64,000 bases of DNA from Microcebus murinus (GCF_040939455.1 NC_134110.1:380001-444000); one strand, 5' to 3'. Counted from the first letter of the stretch, positions 15,525-27,512 are shown. Notes: a model not told the origin generated them from the letters alone. Made by a program: numbers and translations.

Positions 15525-15888
15525 GCCCCTCCCCCACGCGGGTCCACCCTTGCCCCTCCCCCACACGGGTCCGCCCTTGCCCCTCCCCCACGTGGGTCCG
15601 CCCTTGCCCATCCTCCACTCGGGTCCACCCTTGCCCATCTCCGACGCGGGTCCACCCTTGCCCCTCCCCCACACGGGTCCGCCCTCGCCCCTCCCCCATG
15701 CGGGTCCGCCCTTGCCCCTCCCCCACTCGGGTCCACCCTTGCCCCTCCCCCACGTGGGTCCGCCCTTGCCCATCCCCCACTCGGGTCCACCCTTGCCCCT
15801 CCCCCATGCGGGTCCACCCTTGCCCCTCCCCCACTCGGGTCCACCCTTGCCCCTCCCCCACTCGGGTCCACCCTTGCCCATCCCCCCA
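15525..15888. repeat. 27-bp minisatellite, about 13 units
   Basis: Units alternate CGGGTCCACCCTTGCCC and CTCCCCCACG with CpG variation at the junction. A 27-bp period keeps all six frames open, which explains proline- and glycine-rich frames on both strands. Confidence 0.95.
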
Positions 15889-16002
15889 GGCCAGGACGCC
15901 CGGCTCCTGGGGCTGCCGGTGAGCCTCTGCTGGGGCGAAGGCCACCGGAGGGGTGTTAACCAGCTCTGGATGACACTTCAGCCTTTAACACACTTCTCCT
16001 CA

Positions 16003-16348
16003 GCCGGGCGCGGTGGCTCACGCTTGTTAATCCCAGCAATCCGGGAGGCCGAGGCGGGAGGATCACTCAAGGTCAGGAGTTCAAAACCAGCCTGAGCAAG
16101 AGCGAGACCCCGTCTCTACTATAAAAATAGAAAGAAATTAATTGGCCAACTAAAAATAGAAAAAAAAATCAGCCGGGCGTGGTGGCACATGCCTGTAGTC
16201 CCAGCTACTCGGGAGGCTGAGGCAGGAGGATCGCTTGAGCCCAGGAGTCTGAGGTTGCTGTGAGCTAGGCTGACGCCACGGCACTCACTCTAGCCTGGGC
16301 AACAGAGCGAGACTCTGACTCAAAAAATAAAATAAAACAAAATATTGC
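16003..16348 (+). mobile_element. Alu (strepsirrhine)
   Basis: A full-length sense dimer starts GCCGGGCGCGGTGGCTCAC, has the TTAATTGGCCAACTAAAAAT linker and ends in AAAATAAAATAAAAC. Confidence 0.93.
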
Positions 16349-18409
16349 CCACCTTCTGATCATACTAAAAAAAAAAAAAAACAAAAAAAAAAAACAAAAT
16401 ATAACGCTGTCCGTTCTTAACTCCAGGGGGCACAGCGGCCACGGAGCTTCCGTGACACTGGCTCAAGGGTGATGGAGTCGCTGAGCTCAGGGAAAGGAGG
16501 GGCCTGGCAGGGACCCGCCCTGCACGCGTGGGCACCGCGTGCTCTGCGCCCTCCGCGTGCTCACGGAACCCACCGTGGAGGCTCCCGTGTGTGGGCCTGG
16601 AGGTCAGATCCGCCTCTGGGAAAGGTCGTTCGGGGCCAGAGTCCCGCGGGGGGAGGGGGGGGGCCGCGGCGCTGCCCTCCCGGCTTCCGTGTGCTCCGTG
16701 TCCCGGCACCCAGGAGCCCGCACTTCCCGACCTCCCCCCAGACGGAGCCCAGCACGCTTCCCTTCCGGACAGGCGGGCGCGTTTGAAGTCGGACGGAGAC
16801 CTGCCCCGCCCTGCCCTTGGTGAGGCCGGCCACGGAGGCCGCTGTCAGCACGGAGCCTCCTCCTCCCCGAGCCGGGGTCGCCGGGCGGGCGGGCAAGTGA
16901 GCGCCCGTGAGTGGCAGCCTGGTGACCCCGGGCAGGACACAGAGCACCTGCCAGGGACAAACCTCCGCTTCGCCACCGGGGATCCGGGGGTCGGCCGCGG
17001 CCCGGGCTACGCTGACCGGTCACTACCCTCGGGAGGCCGCGGCTTGCGTCCGGAGGGGGGATCTGGCCGTCCGGGCCTGCCTGGTGGCGGCGACCGGGGC
17101 CCGGTGGGTCTGAGAGATGCCCGGGGACGGGGCGGGACTGACAGGGCGCGCAGGGACGCAGCGGTCGGCTGTCCCCGGGCAGGGCGAGCTGGCCCAGGCT
17201 CCTCCCGGAGCCCCCATGTCCTCGGAGCTAAGACTCCCGTCCGGCCCTCACGCCCAGGGTCGGAGCGCCGTGTTGACTCGCCGCCAGCTGGCCGGGGCCC
17301 CGGTGGCCAGGTCACCGTGCCCGGGAAGCACAGCCCTGTGAGGACGGTGGCAGCTGGCGCCGCAGCTGCTCTGGGGCACCGACCACGCCTTCTGCGAGGC
17401 TCTGGCTTCTCCAGGCGGCCCCCAGCCAGCACAGAGACGGGGCGCCCGGGCTCAGGGGGGCCGGAAGGCCGTCAAGGGCTCGGGGGTGGCAGAGCGGGGT
17501 CCGGAGCCGGGTCCCCGAGGCTCGAAGCCCTCGAGGCTGCCGTGTGGTCATCAAGGGGCGGAGCAGGTCCCGCGGGACGGGGCACTGGAGGCCGGAAGCG
17601 GAGGCTGGGTGTTGGAGGGCTGCCCGAGCAGAGGGCAGGGGAGGGGGTGTCCGCGCCTCCCAGCTGCTCCCCGCACGAAGACGGCCCCCCTCGAGGAGGC
17701 GCCTGGGTGGCGGCAGCCCGGGCCTCCCCGGAGCCCGCACGTCACGGGCTCCTGCACAAACACCGGGGGCTGAGCTCTGTTCTTGGCTGCCTGCGCCGCC
17801 GGCTCCATGCTCCCACGGATTCCAGGGAAACTGGACTGGGGGGGGCCTCCCGCCTCGCCGAGCTCCCCTCCTCCCCTGCACAGGGGGCCCGGGTGGCGAG
17901 GGGCCCGTCCAAGCAGAGGCGAAAGCCACCTTCATGCATGTCACCACGTGCACGGTGACAGGTTTGCATTCGCAGTTCATTTTCTCTTTTTTTCCTGTGT
18001 CTTGGCAGAGGATGGTTGCACCACCCCGTCCCCACCGCCGAAGTCTCTGCTCATGACGCAAGAGCTCGGGTCTCAGAGCCAGGCAGGCCTGGGGTCGCAC
18101 GGAAGCTTCCCCAGGCGCTCGCTCTGCGACTGTGGACAAGTTACTGCTCATCTCTGAGCCCCAGTGTTGCCATCTAGAAAATGGGTAGACGGCGTGAGGA
18201 GGGGGCCAAACAGAGCTGCTGGGACGGCGAAGGAGGAGCGGTCTGTAAAGCACGCACGTAGTAGGTGCGCTCCGAACGGCATTTGTCGATGTTTAGAATT
18301 TTCCGCCCGGTGTTTTGAAACATCCTGCTCCAAACATTTAAATCTGCACTCGTAGCACGTCAGAGCCGAGGGGCATTCAGTAATAACTTGTGGTGCAGGC
18401 CACACTTTT
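16349..18409. other. CpG-rich intronic block
   Basis: After an A-rich stretch (16366-16400) the DNA to about 17800 is GC-rich with many CpGs and G-runs such as GGGGGGAGGGGGGGGG at about 16650. It could be an intronic CpG island. A MIR lies at 18085-18270. No coding domain is recognised in frames of up to 476 residues. Confidence 0.4.
18085..18270 (+). mobile_element. MIR
   Basis: GACAAGTTACTGCTCATCTC, then CTAGAAAATGGGTAGACGG, and further on GTAAAGCACGCACGTAGTAG, match MIR in order, so most of the element is present. Confidence 0.75.
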
Positions 18410-18765
18410 GTTTCTTTTCTTTTTTTTTGTGTGTGTTTCTTTTTTTCTTTTTGAAACAGAGTCTCACTGTGTTGCCCAGGCTAGAGTGAGTGCCGTGGCA
18501 TCAGCCTCACTCACAGCAACCTCAGACTCCTGGGCTCAAGTGATCCTCCTGCCTCAGCCTCCCGAGTAGCTGGGACTACAGCCATGCGCCACCATGCCCG
18601 GCTAGTTTTTTTCTATATATTTTTAGTTGGCCAATTAATTTCTATTTTTAGTAGAGACGAGGTCTCGCTCTTGCTCAGGCTGGTCTCGAACTCCTGATAT
18701 TGAACGATCCTCCCGCCTGGGCCTCCTAAAGTGCTGGGATTACAGGCGTGAGCCACCTCGCTGGC
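18410..18765 (-). mobile_element. Alu (strepsirrhine)
   Basis: A T-rich head with an interrupting GTGTGTG is followed by GAAACAGAGTCTCACTGTG; it ends GCCACCTCGCTGGC. Confidence 0.92.
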
Positions 18766-20764
18766 ATTGGACACGCTTTTCAAAGCATCAATACAGATGA
18801 AATCTCTGCTCTGGTTGCTGCTGGGTGTGGCCTCAGGGCTCCTTAGGAGGCGGCGGGAAAACCAAAGATTAGGGGAGTTGCCTGCAGTGACCTAGTGGGA
18901 CAGGAGGTCCAACCCCGCTGTGCCCCGAGGCTCTGCCGGACCCTCCGGGAGTCCCGTCCTCCTGCCTGCCTGGCAGTGCCAGGAAACTGAAACCCGTGTG
19001 TGGGAAAGCCCGCAGGTTTGCTTTCCCACAGCTGGCCGGTGGCCCTGGGAGAAGAGTGAGAAAGGCCGGGGCCACGGAAGTGCCACACTCGGGGGCCACA
19101 GGAGGCTCTGCCTGGCTGGCACCGTCCTGGCCCAGCTCGTGCACCCCCCCACCTGCCGAGCCCCGAACGTGCCCTCCCGTTCAGCCCCTCCCCCGAGGCA
19201 CACGCCACCTGCTTTCTGGGATAACCGTCCTCACCACACCTGGGGAGGGGCAGAGCCCTTGCCTGCCCCAGCCCCCAAACTCGGCCTCCCCGAGTCGGGA
19301 CTCAACGCCTCCCCCAGCCCCCAGCCCTCTTCTCTCCTGACACCCCCGCTCCCTGCTGCCGCCGCTGCCAGGGGCACCTGCCCGGGGGCCGAGGGACAAA
19401 ACGTGGATGGGCACAGGCTCTGTCCGGTCCTCCGTGACACCTGGTGGGACACCAGGTCCCGCTGGTTCTCCGTCTGTCACTCTTCGTGACTTTTTTTTTT
19501 TTTTTTAATCACAGAGGCCGATTCCTTCTCCTTCCAGGGCTCCCGCCCCCTCACCCGGACGCCTGGTCCCCATGGCCCGCCTCGATGGGTGTCCCGCCCT
19601 TGCCGGCCTCCCGCCCCTGGTGCTCGCTAGCGGCAGGCCATGTGGGGACCAGCAGCCCCGCGCAGGAACAATCACAGACCGAGACACGGGGTGGGCAGGG
19701 AGGTCGCAGGGCCCCGGACGCTCACGGGGGGGGGAGGGGGGCGGGGGGGAGGCGGCTTTCAGGCTGAGCCCTGCAGGCCCTGCGGGCGCTAGTGACCCTG
19801 GAGGGTGCGGGGAGGGGAGACCATCGAGGCAGAGGGAAGCCACGGCTCCGGGACGAGGGAGAGGAGGCATTCTCGGGGCTGAGCAGGGCGAGGCGGGAGG
19901 AGATCGGGACGGGGTCTGGGGCAGAGGGGCCGCTGCGCCCGGATCCTGCCAGGGCCTCCAGGTCCTGGTCGGGAGTGTGAGTTTTCTCCCAGAGGCGGCA
20001 GGGGCCACTGGGCTTCCAGAGGCTTCCTCCGTCCCACGGTCTGAGGTGGGTCTCCAGGGATGGCTCTGGCTACCTGCCGCAGGTGGAGTGGGGCTGGAGT
20101 GGGGGATAGGGGGTGGGAGGGTCCGGGTTCCTCGGAAGGGGGGAGGGAGGGAGGACGCCCAGCAGGTGGGGACGGAGTGGTGTGGGCTGGGGACCGGCAT
20201 TGAGCTTCATCTCTCCCTGCACCTGTGGGACTGAGCACATCCCTGCCCCGGAGCCGGGATGTTTGCTGCGTGTATGATCCATGTGAGGTTTTCGTTGAGT
20301 CCCGTGCATGCACAGTCTGTCTCCAGTCTGTCCCCCCGCTACCAAGCAGGGGTGAGGCGCTCCTGCCCCTTGTGTGCCCCTCCAGGTGTAATTGCTGAGC
20401 CCCCTGCAGCCCTGTGTCAGCTCTCGGAACGCTGGGGGGTGAGAGACTCGGACCCGGCACAGCGAGTCTGGCCCCCAGGCCTGCGGCGTGGAGCTGATCT
20501 GCAACTGTGGGGTGGCCTGGCTCTCTCGCAGGGGCACGCAGACACCCCACAGTCTCAGCTGCTGGCCCCACATGCTGGCCGGCGTGTCCCGGGTGCACGG
20601 TGCTGCCCCCGGAGCAGCCGTGCCAGCCCGTGTGCCGGCTTGCACCGTCACGATTGGCTGAGAGGCAGGACGGGCCACCCCCAGGAGGGCGTGCTGAGTG
20701 GTGGCGGCAGCAGGGAGGCAGCGGAGGACGGACCTCATTCCTGCCACCGCCCTGCTGGGCGGCC

Positions 20765-20805
20765 AAGGAGGAGACTGTTTCTGCATCTGTAAAATGGGTG
20801 CACTT
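20765..20805 (+). mobile_element. MIR fragment
   Basis: GTTTCTGCATCTGTAAAATG is the typical MIR central stretch. Confidence 0.5.
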
Positions 20806-22469
20806 GCGGCCTCAGGGCTGGTGTGGACAGGAATCCGCCAGGCCATCCGGCACAGCACTGTGCCCGTAAACGACCAGGGCCGAGGCTTCCTCTTGTCTCC
20901 AGGGAAGGGCACCAGCCGGGTGGACACAGGCGCTAAAGTGACCCCCGTCCCCTCGCCGGGCTCTGGAGCCTCTGTCCACATCGGTCCGGCTGCAGCGATC
21001 TGCCTGCCTCTGTCTGTCTCGAGTGCGCCAGGAGGAGCCCTCCTGGTGGGGTGGGGTGGGGGTTGAAGGAGCTGGGGGTGGCTTGGCCGGGCTCCCGGTG
21101 GAGAAGCTGGGGGTGGAAGCCGGGTTTCGGGGAGCCCGGAAGGAGGGAGGGAAGGGCCAGTGTGGACGGCTCCCTGCCAAACCAGGGCACGGAGCGCCAG
21201 GGGCAGCCGAACCCAAGGTCTAAGTGGACGCCCTCCCCCACGCCCCCGGCCTCTGGTGTGCGGCTGCAGGGCTGGGAGGAGGGGAGGCCGGGGCCGGGCA
21301 AGCAGGGTCCAGGCCAGGGAGTGCCCGGCTGCTGCTGCCAGGGGCCTGGGGGCATGGCTGCACCAGGCTGACCTCAGGGGGCCTTGGGGTCTCAGGCCGG
21401 GGCCCCTGGCCACGAGGGCCGCACTGGACGAGGGCAGACGCAGCTAGATGAGACCGCCCCACGCCGGGCTGGGGCTGGGGCTCCCCGAGGTCTCGACACG
21501 GTGCACGGTGTCTTCCTGGGGGGCTCCGGGTCTGTGACAGTCAGCCTCTCAGGCCGAGGACGCAGCACAAGGCCCAGCACCCGGTCACCCTCAGGACATA
21601 AAACATGCGATGAACATGCTTGTTAGCCGAGCGAGAACGAGTCCCGCTCAGTAAGCGTTTCCTGAGTGTCCGCCGTGTGCTGGTCCCTGAGCCCGTCCAG
21701 CCACGGTGGGGGGACGGGGCGGGCGGTTCCCAGCCAAGACGTGGCTTCCATCCCTTTGGAAACTGTCTGGGTAGGACGCCGTACGCTCGGACCCTCGAGG
21801 AAACCACGTCCCGCTAAAACCACGCCCCCACCAGACGCCGGCTAGTCCAGTCAAGCCGGGGGCTTCAACCCCGCAGCCTGTCACGTGCGGGCAGGTTTTG
21901 GGTCCGGCTTCCGAGGGCCCCAAACCTGGTCACGGCATGGCCAGGAGATGTCACCCCCCCCAAGCCATGTTCCGCGGTTTGCGCCACGGGGCACCCACGT
22001 GTGTCTGGGGAGACTCGGAGCAAGGGCTGTTGGGGCCGCGCGTCTTGCTCAGAGACTTAGAGAAGACACAGCTGTGGATTCCGCACACACATGCACACGC
22101 TAAGAGAGCGGGTCTGTGTTCCTACAGGAGCCGAACCCGCTCCGTGGTCAGACGGGACACGTGGGAGTGAGGCGGGAGGAGGAGACGGCGCCTTGAACGA
22201 GAACCCGCGCCCGGCCGGGCAACGACAGAGCGCCGCCTGCCGCCCCCCACGCTGTCTGGCCTCAGTGCACACACCCGGGGACCCCGGCTGGCCGTGTTCT
22301 GGGGAACGGCTCCGAGCGTGGGTGAGCGTGCCCCCAAGTCCCTCCCGAGATCCGTGGCCAGCGGGATTCCACGCCTGAGCCGGGGGCTGGGCGCCCCGGA
22401 GCCAACTCGGGGCTTCTTACACTCGGGGCGAATTCTAGGCCTGACTCTCTCTGTGCTGCTGGTGCTCCC

Positions 22470-22515
22470 TTCCCTCCTCCGGGCCTCAGTTTCTCAGTCT
22501 GTAAAACGGTAGGCA
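22470..22515 (+). mobile_element. MIR fragment
   Basis: GGCCTCAGTTTCTCAGTCTG then TAAAACGGTAGG match the MIR core. Confidence 0.55.
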
Positions 22516-22689
22516 GGGCCGCGCAACCTAAAGCTGAGGTTCCGGAACGTTCTGCTTTGACATCCAGTGACCGGAACCACCCTGTCCTGGTGGGAATAAT
22601 TCAGATGCAACTAAGATGTATCTAGATCCAGCTGCAGTGCACTGCAAGTATGATGAACGCTATCGAATTCGGGGCTCTCAAAACCCCCG

Positions 22690-22815
22690 GGAAGGTCAGT
22701 GTTGTTATTGTCTGCATTTTGCAGGTTTCAAAAAACTGAGGCTCAGAGAAGTTTAGTGAGTTAACGGAAGTCACACAGGAAGTCACAGAGCTGAGGTTCA
22801 GGCTCAGGCCCGGGT
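22690..22815 (-). mobile_element. MIR fragment
   Basis: AAAACTGAGGCTCAGAGAAG followed by GAAGTCACACAGGAAGTCAC is an antisense MIR core with its flanking segment. Confidence 0.65.
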
Positions 22816-24342
22816 GTCTTGACGTCAGGGTGCTGAGAACAGACGGTATGAGCCCACACCTCCTCCCCGCCTGCCCAGGAGCTCGGCTCTGGCACCTGCT
22901 GTAGGAGCTCAGGGCAGGAGGGGCCGGAGCAGAGCCCAGGTAGGGGCAGGTGGATTTTGGCCGGAGGGGCTGGGAGCAGAGTCCCTGCATCTGGCTCTCC
23001 TGAACGCGACCTCAAGGCTCACCGGGGCTTTACGCTCAGGGAGATGCGGGCCCTCCCCCGAGCTGGGCCATCTGGGAGCCCTGCCTGCCAGGCGGCTGGG
23101 CACCCCCAGACACCCGCCCTCGACAGTCCCTGTCCACCGTTCCGGGTCCCCAGAAACCGTCTCCCAAACCATGGCTGGGCTCAAGGAAGGAAAGATGAGC
23201 CAGGCACCCATCTCAGCTCTCCGGCCTTAAAATTAGGGGCAACCTCAAGAGACGCTTTGATTTCAACCAATTCCACCGCCACCCACCGTCTGCACCCTCC
23301 GGGCCTCGATTCCAGAAATGACGTGGGACAGGTGAATGTCTCTCTCTCTCGGCCCCCAACGTCCCCTGCCAGCAGCCTCCAGCCGGCTGGGCCCCACGGA
23401 TGGATGTCAGGTTCCTGCCGGCGGTGACATCTTAGGACTCACTGTCATCTGCTTAACCTGCCCGAGGCAGGGGCCGCAGCCGCCTCCAGAAAGCGCATCA
23501 AGCGGAAGGCTGCCCCTCGCGCGCTCTCTCAGGGCTCCCCGGGCCACCGCAGACGCCCGCCCGCCCGCCCTCCGCGCCCAGGGCTCACCCCCGCCGCGGT
23601 CCCCGCAGACTCAGGCCGGGCCCTGCAGCCGCGCAGCTTGGGCAGCTCGGGGAGCCGAGCGCAGCGCCCCAGCGGCGCAGGGTGGGGGAGGAGCGGAGCG
23701 CCCACTTGCCCCCCGCGGCCTCCGCAGCAGCCCTGGCCCTCGCGCGCGACCCGGAGGTCCCGGAGCCCCTGGGCTCTTCGTGAGCCCACCACGCTCGAGG
23801 GTACCGATCCGACCCCTGTGACCCCCCAGCCCCCAGCTCGGGGGAAGTAGCGCAGGCTGCCCTTCGCCCCCCGCTGCAGGGAGGCCGCCTGGGCCAGCAG
23901 CTCGGGACGCCTCCGCTGCGCCCTCCCTGCTCCTGGGCGCGCGGACAACGGCGGCGACTTCCTGGTCGGGGCAGTGGATCTGGGCTGGGAGCGCTGGCGG
24001 GCGGAGGTGGGGGTTGGGAGCACCATTTTTGGCTGGACATGGGTCTGGTCTCCGGTCCTTCGTACCCGGTTCCCCCCGCGTCTGGGGTCTCGGCCCCTTC
24101 GTCCCCGCCTCGCAGGGGCTCAGTGGGCGAAGGGCAGCCGCAGCAGCCCACACCTGCTCCGCGTCCGTCCGCAGTCCCTGCCCCCGCTGCCCCGCAGGGT
24201 CGCGCGCCGCCGCTGCCGACCAGGACCCAGACCCCCAGCTGCGCAGGGCGCCGAGAGCCTCCAGGGGCCAAAGTTCGGCGCCACCGGGCAGCCCAAGGCC
24301 CGAACCCTCGGGACGGGGCGCGAGGAGGTCAGGTCGCCTCAC

Positions 24343-24618
24343 CTGTTTCTCCAGCGGCTCCTTGGCCGAGAGCGCCGGCTTGGGGGAGGGCGCGCGGTCG
24401 CAGACGCAGCCCTCCAGCAGGTAGAGCCCCGAGGGCCGCGAGCTCGAGTCGCTCTCGAAGTAGAAGAGCAGGTTCTGCAGCAGCGCGAACCACTTGGTTT
24501 GCCATTTTGTGTTGTCCGAACTCCGCTTGCTCAGGTAGCCCTTGCGCGTGCCGTCCTTGCGCGCCAGCAGCCCCAGGGACGCGACGTGGCCATCGTTCAG
24601 CCGGATGCCCTTCTGCAT
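24343..24618 (-). CDS. RASGRF1: RASGRF1 exon 1, coding part (residues 1-92)
   Basis: This is the first coding exon of Ras protein-specific guanine nucleotide-releasing factor 1, a neuronal, calcium-responsive exchange factor that loads GTP onto Ras (CDC25 domain) and Rac (DH domain). The minus-strand ATG is at 24618-24616, with A at -3. The reading frame starts MQKGIRLNDGHVASLG and contains KWFALLQNLLFYFE and GLYLLEGC, the first strands of the N-terminal PH domain (from about residue 22). RASGRF2 differs here (it begins MQKSVRYNEGH), so the paralogue assignment is firm. The exon is exactly 92 codons, ends LEKQ in phase 0, and is followed by a CAG|GTGAGG donor. The open frame continues upstream without an ATG that I can see. 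The remaining exons after exon 2 (coiled coil, IQ, DH, PH2, REM, CDC25) lie beyond the left edge. Confidence 0.97.
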
Positions 24619-24942
24619 GGTGCTGGGAGGCTGCGAGACCCCAGGGCTTACATCTTCTCCGCGCGGCACCCCGCAGCCCCCGGTCGGTGCGCGCCGCGCT
24701 GCCGCCTCTCTCCGGCGCTCGCTCGCTCCCCCTCGCTGTCCCCTCCCCCCAGATGGCTACGCTCCGGGATCTGGCGCCGGGCCGCGGCTTCGCCAATCCA
24801 GATGTGCCGCTCCCCACCCGCTGGGACCGCTTCTCCGCGCCGCCGCCGCAGAGCCCCAGGCCCGGGAGATGCCGCCCGACCCTCCCCCGGCGCCGGGCAC
24901 ACTGGGGGAGCGGCGATCTGCGCGCTGCGAGGGGCAGGCGGA

Positions 24943-24952
24943 GTCATGTGAC
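24943..24952. promoter_or_regulatory. E-box/M-box GTCATGTGAC with adjacent TGACG
   Basis: This near-palindromic CATGTG site lies about 325 bp upstream of the RASGRF1 start codon, in the CpG-rich region. The last bases overlap a TGACG half site for CREB/ATF factors. The motif match is direct; occupancy is inference. Confidence 0.4.
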
Positions 24953-25100
24953 GCGATCCCTCGAAGAGCCCGTTCCGGCCGCGCGGGCAGGACACGCACG
25001 CCGCCCGCCGAGGCGCAGGCTGCACCTTGGCGCCTCCCTCCCAGACACGCACACGCGCACGCAATCCTGCCCTCCTCCCCTGGCCTCCCTTCCTCCTTCG

Positions 25101-25729
25101 GGTGTTAAAAAAGCAAATCGGATCAATCTTCGTTTAACCCAACGGAGTCCGGGAGACTCGCCATCCCCGGAATTCCTTGCTCCCCGCCGCGGTGCGCGGA
25201 GGCCCTGGGGTTAACTCGCAGTTCTCATTCCCTGCCCCAGAGCTCTCCGGCACTTTGTTTTTCTGACCCAAGGTGGATGGCGAGATGGGTCTGAAAGAGC
25301 GTCCAGTCCCAGTCTGTGCGTAACTGGCCAGACTACATCCAGCTCGGCCTCCGGCCCCCTCCAGCGGCTTCCCGCGGCCAACGACCGCGCAGGGGGTGAG
25401 GTGGGGAGGGCGAGGTGAGCTTTGGATTTATTTCATTTTATTTTATTTTGAGCGCTGCCATAATTACCGGCGCCACCCCCTGCGCCCCAGGTCTGGCTGG
25501 CGAGCCGCTGCGGGGAGTTTTCTGCAAATACCCCAGAGCCTGAAGGCGGGCTTCAAACACGGGCGCCGGGGACCATGGGAGCCTTCAAATAGCTGCGCTG
25601 GCGCAATGATACCTTAATGATAGATTTTCCGCTCTTATTTTTAGCTCCCGTTCGCCTACACAGTTACACGGCATTTATCCGAGAACGTCACAGCGCCCGC
25701 ACGCTGCACCGGGAGGCGCGCGGGCCGGG
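25101..25729. other. RASGRF1 5' flank, single copy
   Basis: This stretch between the CpG-rich block and the G-rich array contains an ATTTTATTTTATTTTGAGCG patch at about 25430 and the homeodomain-like CATAATTACC at 25460. Nothing else is recognised. Confidence 0.4.
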
Positions 25730-26040
25730 CGAGCTGGGGGCTGCGGGGGGAGCGGGGAGCGGGGCGGAGAGCTGGGGGCTGCGGGGGGAGCGGGGCGCGG
25801 GGAGCGGGGAGCGGGGCGGAGAGCTGGGGGTTGCGGGGGGAGCGGGGCGCGGGGCGCGGGGAGCGGGGCGGAGAGCTGGGGGCTGGGTGGGGAGCTGGGA
25901 GCCGGGGACTGCGCGGGGAGCGGGGAGCGGGGAGAGGGGCACGGGGAGAGGAGAGCTAGGGGCTGCGCGGGGCGCGGGAGCGGGCGCGGGGCGTGGGGAG
26001 CGGGGCTGCGCGGGGCGCGGGGAGCGGGGAGCTCACGCCA
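25730..26040. repeat. G-rich minisatellite upstream of the RASGRF1 promoter
   Basis: Irregular repeats combine GAGCTGGGGGCTGCGGGGGG and AGCGGGGAGCGGGGCG. Runs of four or more G recur throughout, so G-quadruplexes are plausible on the plus strand. It lies 1.1-1.4 kb upstream of the start codon. Confidence 0.9.
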
Positions 26041-26162
26041 ACGCTGCTGCAGAGGCCGGCCGGGCCGCCTGGCAGCGTCTGCCCCGCACTCGCGTGGGAG
26101 GGGCGCCCGCGCACCTGGGGCGGGGTGGTGGGGACAGGGCGCAGTCCGCAGTCCTTTCCGTG

Positions 26163-26552
26163 CACCTGCAGACACACGCGCGCACAAACACACGGATACA
26201 CGCACATGGGGACACACACAGGGACACACAGACATACACACAGGGACACACACAAACACACACGGACACACACAGACACGCACAGAGACACACACGTGGA
26301 CACACTCGAGGATACACACACAGACACACAGACACACACATAGACACACACATGGACACAGACACACAGACACACACGGACACACACAGACATACATGGA
26401 CACACACATGGGGACACAGACACACAGACACACATGGGGACACACATGGAGACACACACGGGGAGACACAGACACACATATGGACACACAGACACACACA
26501 GGGACACACACACAGGGACACACACGGGGACACACGCACACACACACACCCC
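26163..26552. repeat. Complex CA-rich simple repeat
   Basis: GACACACAGACACACAC-, GGGACACAC- and CATGGACACAC-type units alternate for about 390 bp. All frames through it are low complexity. Confidence 0.95.
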
Positions 26553-26954
26553 TTGGTCTGGCTTGCTGGGGAAGGGGCTGGGGGTGGGGCGCCCGGGCGG
26601 GTTGGGGGGAGCCCTGGGAGGCCCCACCGGGGAGGAATGAGCTCCTCCGGACGTGGACCGGCCTCCAAGGCCTCGGTCCTCCCTCTCCGGCCTCACCCCA
26701 GCGGGCGGGGACTCTAGGGCATCCTCCAGGCTGATTTTTCTTCACAAGTGATGGAAAGTAGGGGCAGGGCTGAGCCGCCAGGATCGGCCCTGTTTCCCCC
26801 AGGGCGACCCGGTTGCCTCCCGCCCGCTCCCCGAGTGGAAGCACCTTCCGGGGCCGAGGTCCTCTCTGGGCCCTGCCCACCCACACTGTTCGTGCTCGCC
26901 CGCCCGTTACGGAGCCAGGGAAAACCTCAGGGACGGGCCACTGCTCTAAGTGTT

Positions 26955-27075
26955 CTAGATCAAATTAAGCCATCTCATCTTCACGCAACCCAATGCATCG
27001 TACAGATGGGGGAAACTGAGGCACGGGGGAGTTGAGTGACTTGCTCAGGGTCACCCAGCCAGGAAGTGACAGGTT
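26955..27075 (-). mobile_element. MIR
   Basis: ATCTTCACGCAACCCAATGC, GGGGAAACTGAGGCACGGGG and GTGACTTGCTCAGGGTCACC follow the MIR order. Confidence 0.75.
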
Positions 27076-27377
27076 GGAGTTGCACCGGGCAGCCCATCCC
27101 GGAGGTTTATGGGGAGCTGGGTGGGGGCCCCCGGGTGCAGGTGTGGGGCTGGCTTTCATCCTCGGGGGGGGCGGGATGGTCACGGGATGGTCTCCCACGC
27201 CTGGGTCCACGTGGAGGCCACGTGGCAGACAGACCCATGGTGCAGTGGCACTGCCTGGGGACGTTTAGCGGGAACCCAGGAAGGAGCATCAGGGGGCCGC
27301 GTGCTTCCGCGGGTCATTCTAATGCGCAGCCACGCCGGGGAGCCACGGATTCGTGGCAGAACTGACGTTATAGCCAC

Positions 27378-27512
27378 GTGCGCGTGAGTCACCTGGGGTC
27401 TGGTGGAAGCGCAGAGTCTCGTCCGGGGACCTGCAACAGGGCCTGAGAATCTGCTTTCTAACCGCCCTCGATAAGCTGCGTGTCTGCAGACCACACTTTA
27501 GAAGACCCAGGG
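27378..27512. mobile_element. MER5A-like hAT-Charlie relic
   Basis: GAGTCACCTGGGGTCTGGTG, GGGCCTGAGAATCTGCTTTC and CAGACCACACTTTAGAAG match the pattern of the mammalian hAT-Charlie MER5A family. Confidence 0.6.

Larger units (their letters stand above)
18766..23479. other. Long repeat-poor stretch of intron 1
   Basis: About 4.7 kb of GC-rich single-copy DNA adjoins the promoter. It holds MIR pieces near 20765, 22475 and 22690, a G-run cluster at 19725-19765 with quadruplex potential, and a poly-T at 19491-19506. Frames up to 447 residues overlap on both strands and show no family signature. As promoter-proximal intron it is a fair place for regulatory elements, but none can be named. Confidence 0.4.
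23480..25100 (-). promoter_or_regulatory. RASGRF1: RASGRF1 CpG-rich promoter and first-exon region
   Basis: A CpG-dense block surrounds exon 1 and extends into both the intron start and the 5' flank. No TATA box is evident. A CCAAT pentamer lies at about 24794 on the plus strand (ATTGG on the gene strand), and GTCATGTGAC, an E-box/M-box of USF/MITF type, lies at 24943-24952, followed at once by a TGACG half CRE. The transcription start cannot be fixed from sequence. The 5' UTR probably starts between 24700 and 24950. The limits given are approximate. Confidence 0.7.

Noticed and set aside
15184..16095. Gly- and Pro-rich frames on both strands
   Set aside because: A 27-bp minisatellite leaves all frames open; frames also run into Alu sequence.
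16528..17958. 476-residue frame in intron 1
   Set aside because: GC-rich low-stop DNA with competing frames on the other strand and no recognisable domain or splice pattern.
20070..21413. 447-residue minus-strand frame in the sense direction of RASGRF1
   Set aside because: No match to RASGRF1 or any family I recognise; overlaps a MIR and equally long frames in other phases. Exon 1 is already in phase with exon 2 without it.
24619..24669. Amino-terminal extension of RASGRF1 upstream of the ATG at 24618
   Set aside because: The frame stays open but the codon at 24669 is GTG, no upstream in-frame ATG was found nearby, and the known protein starts at MQKG.
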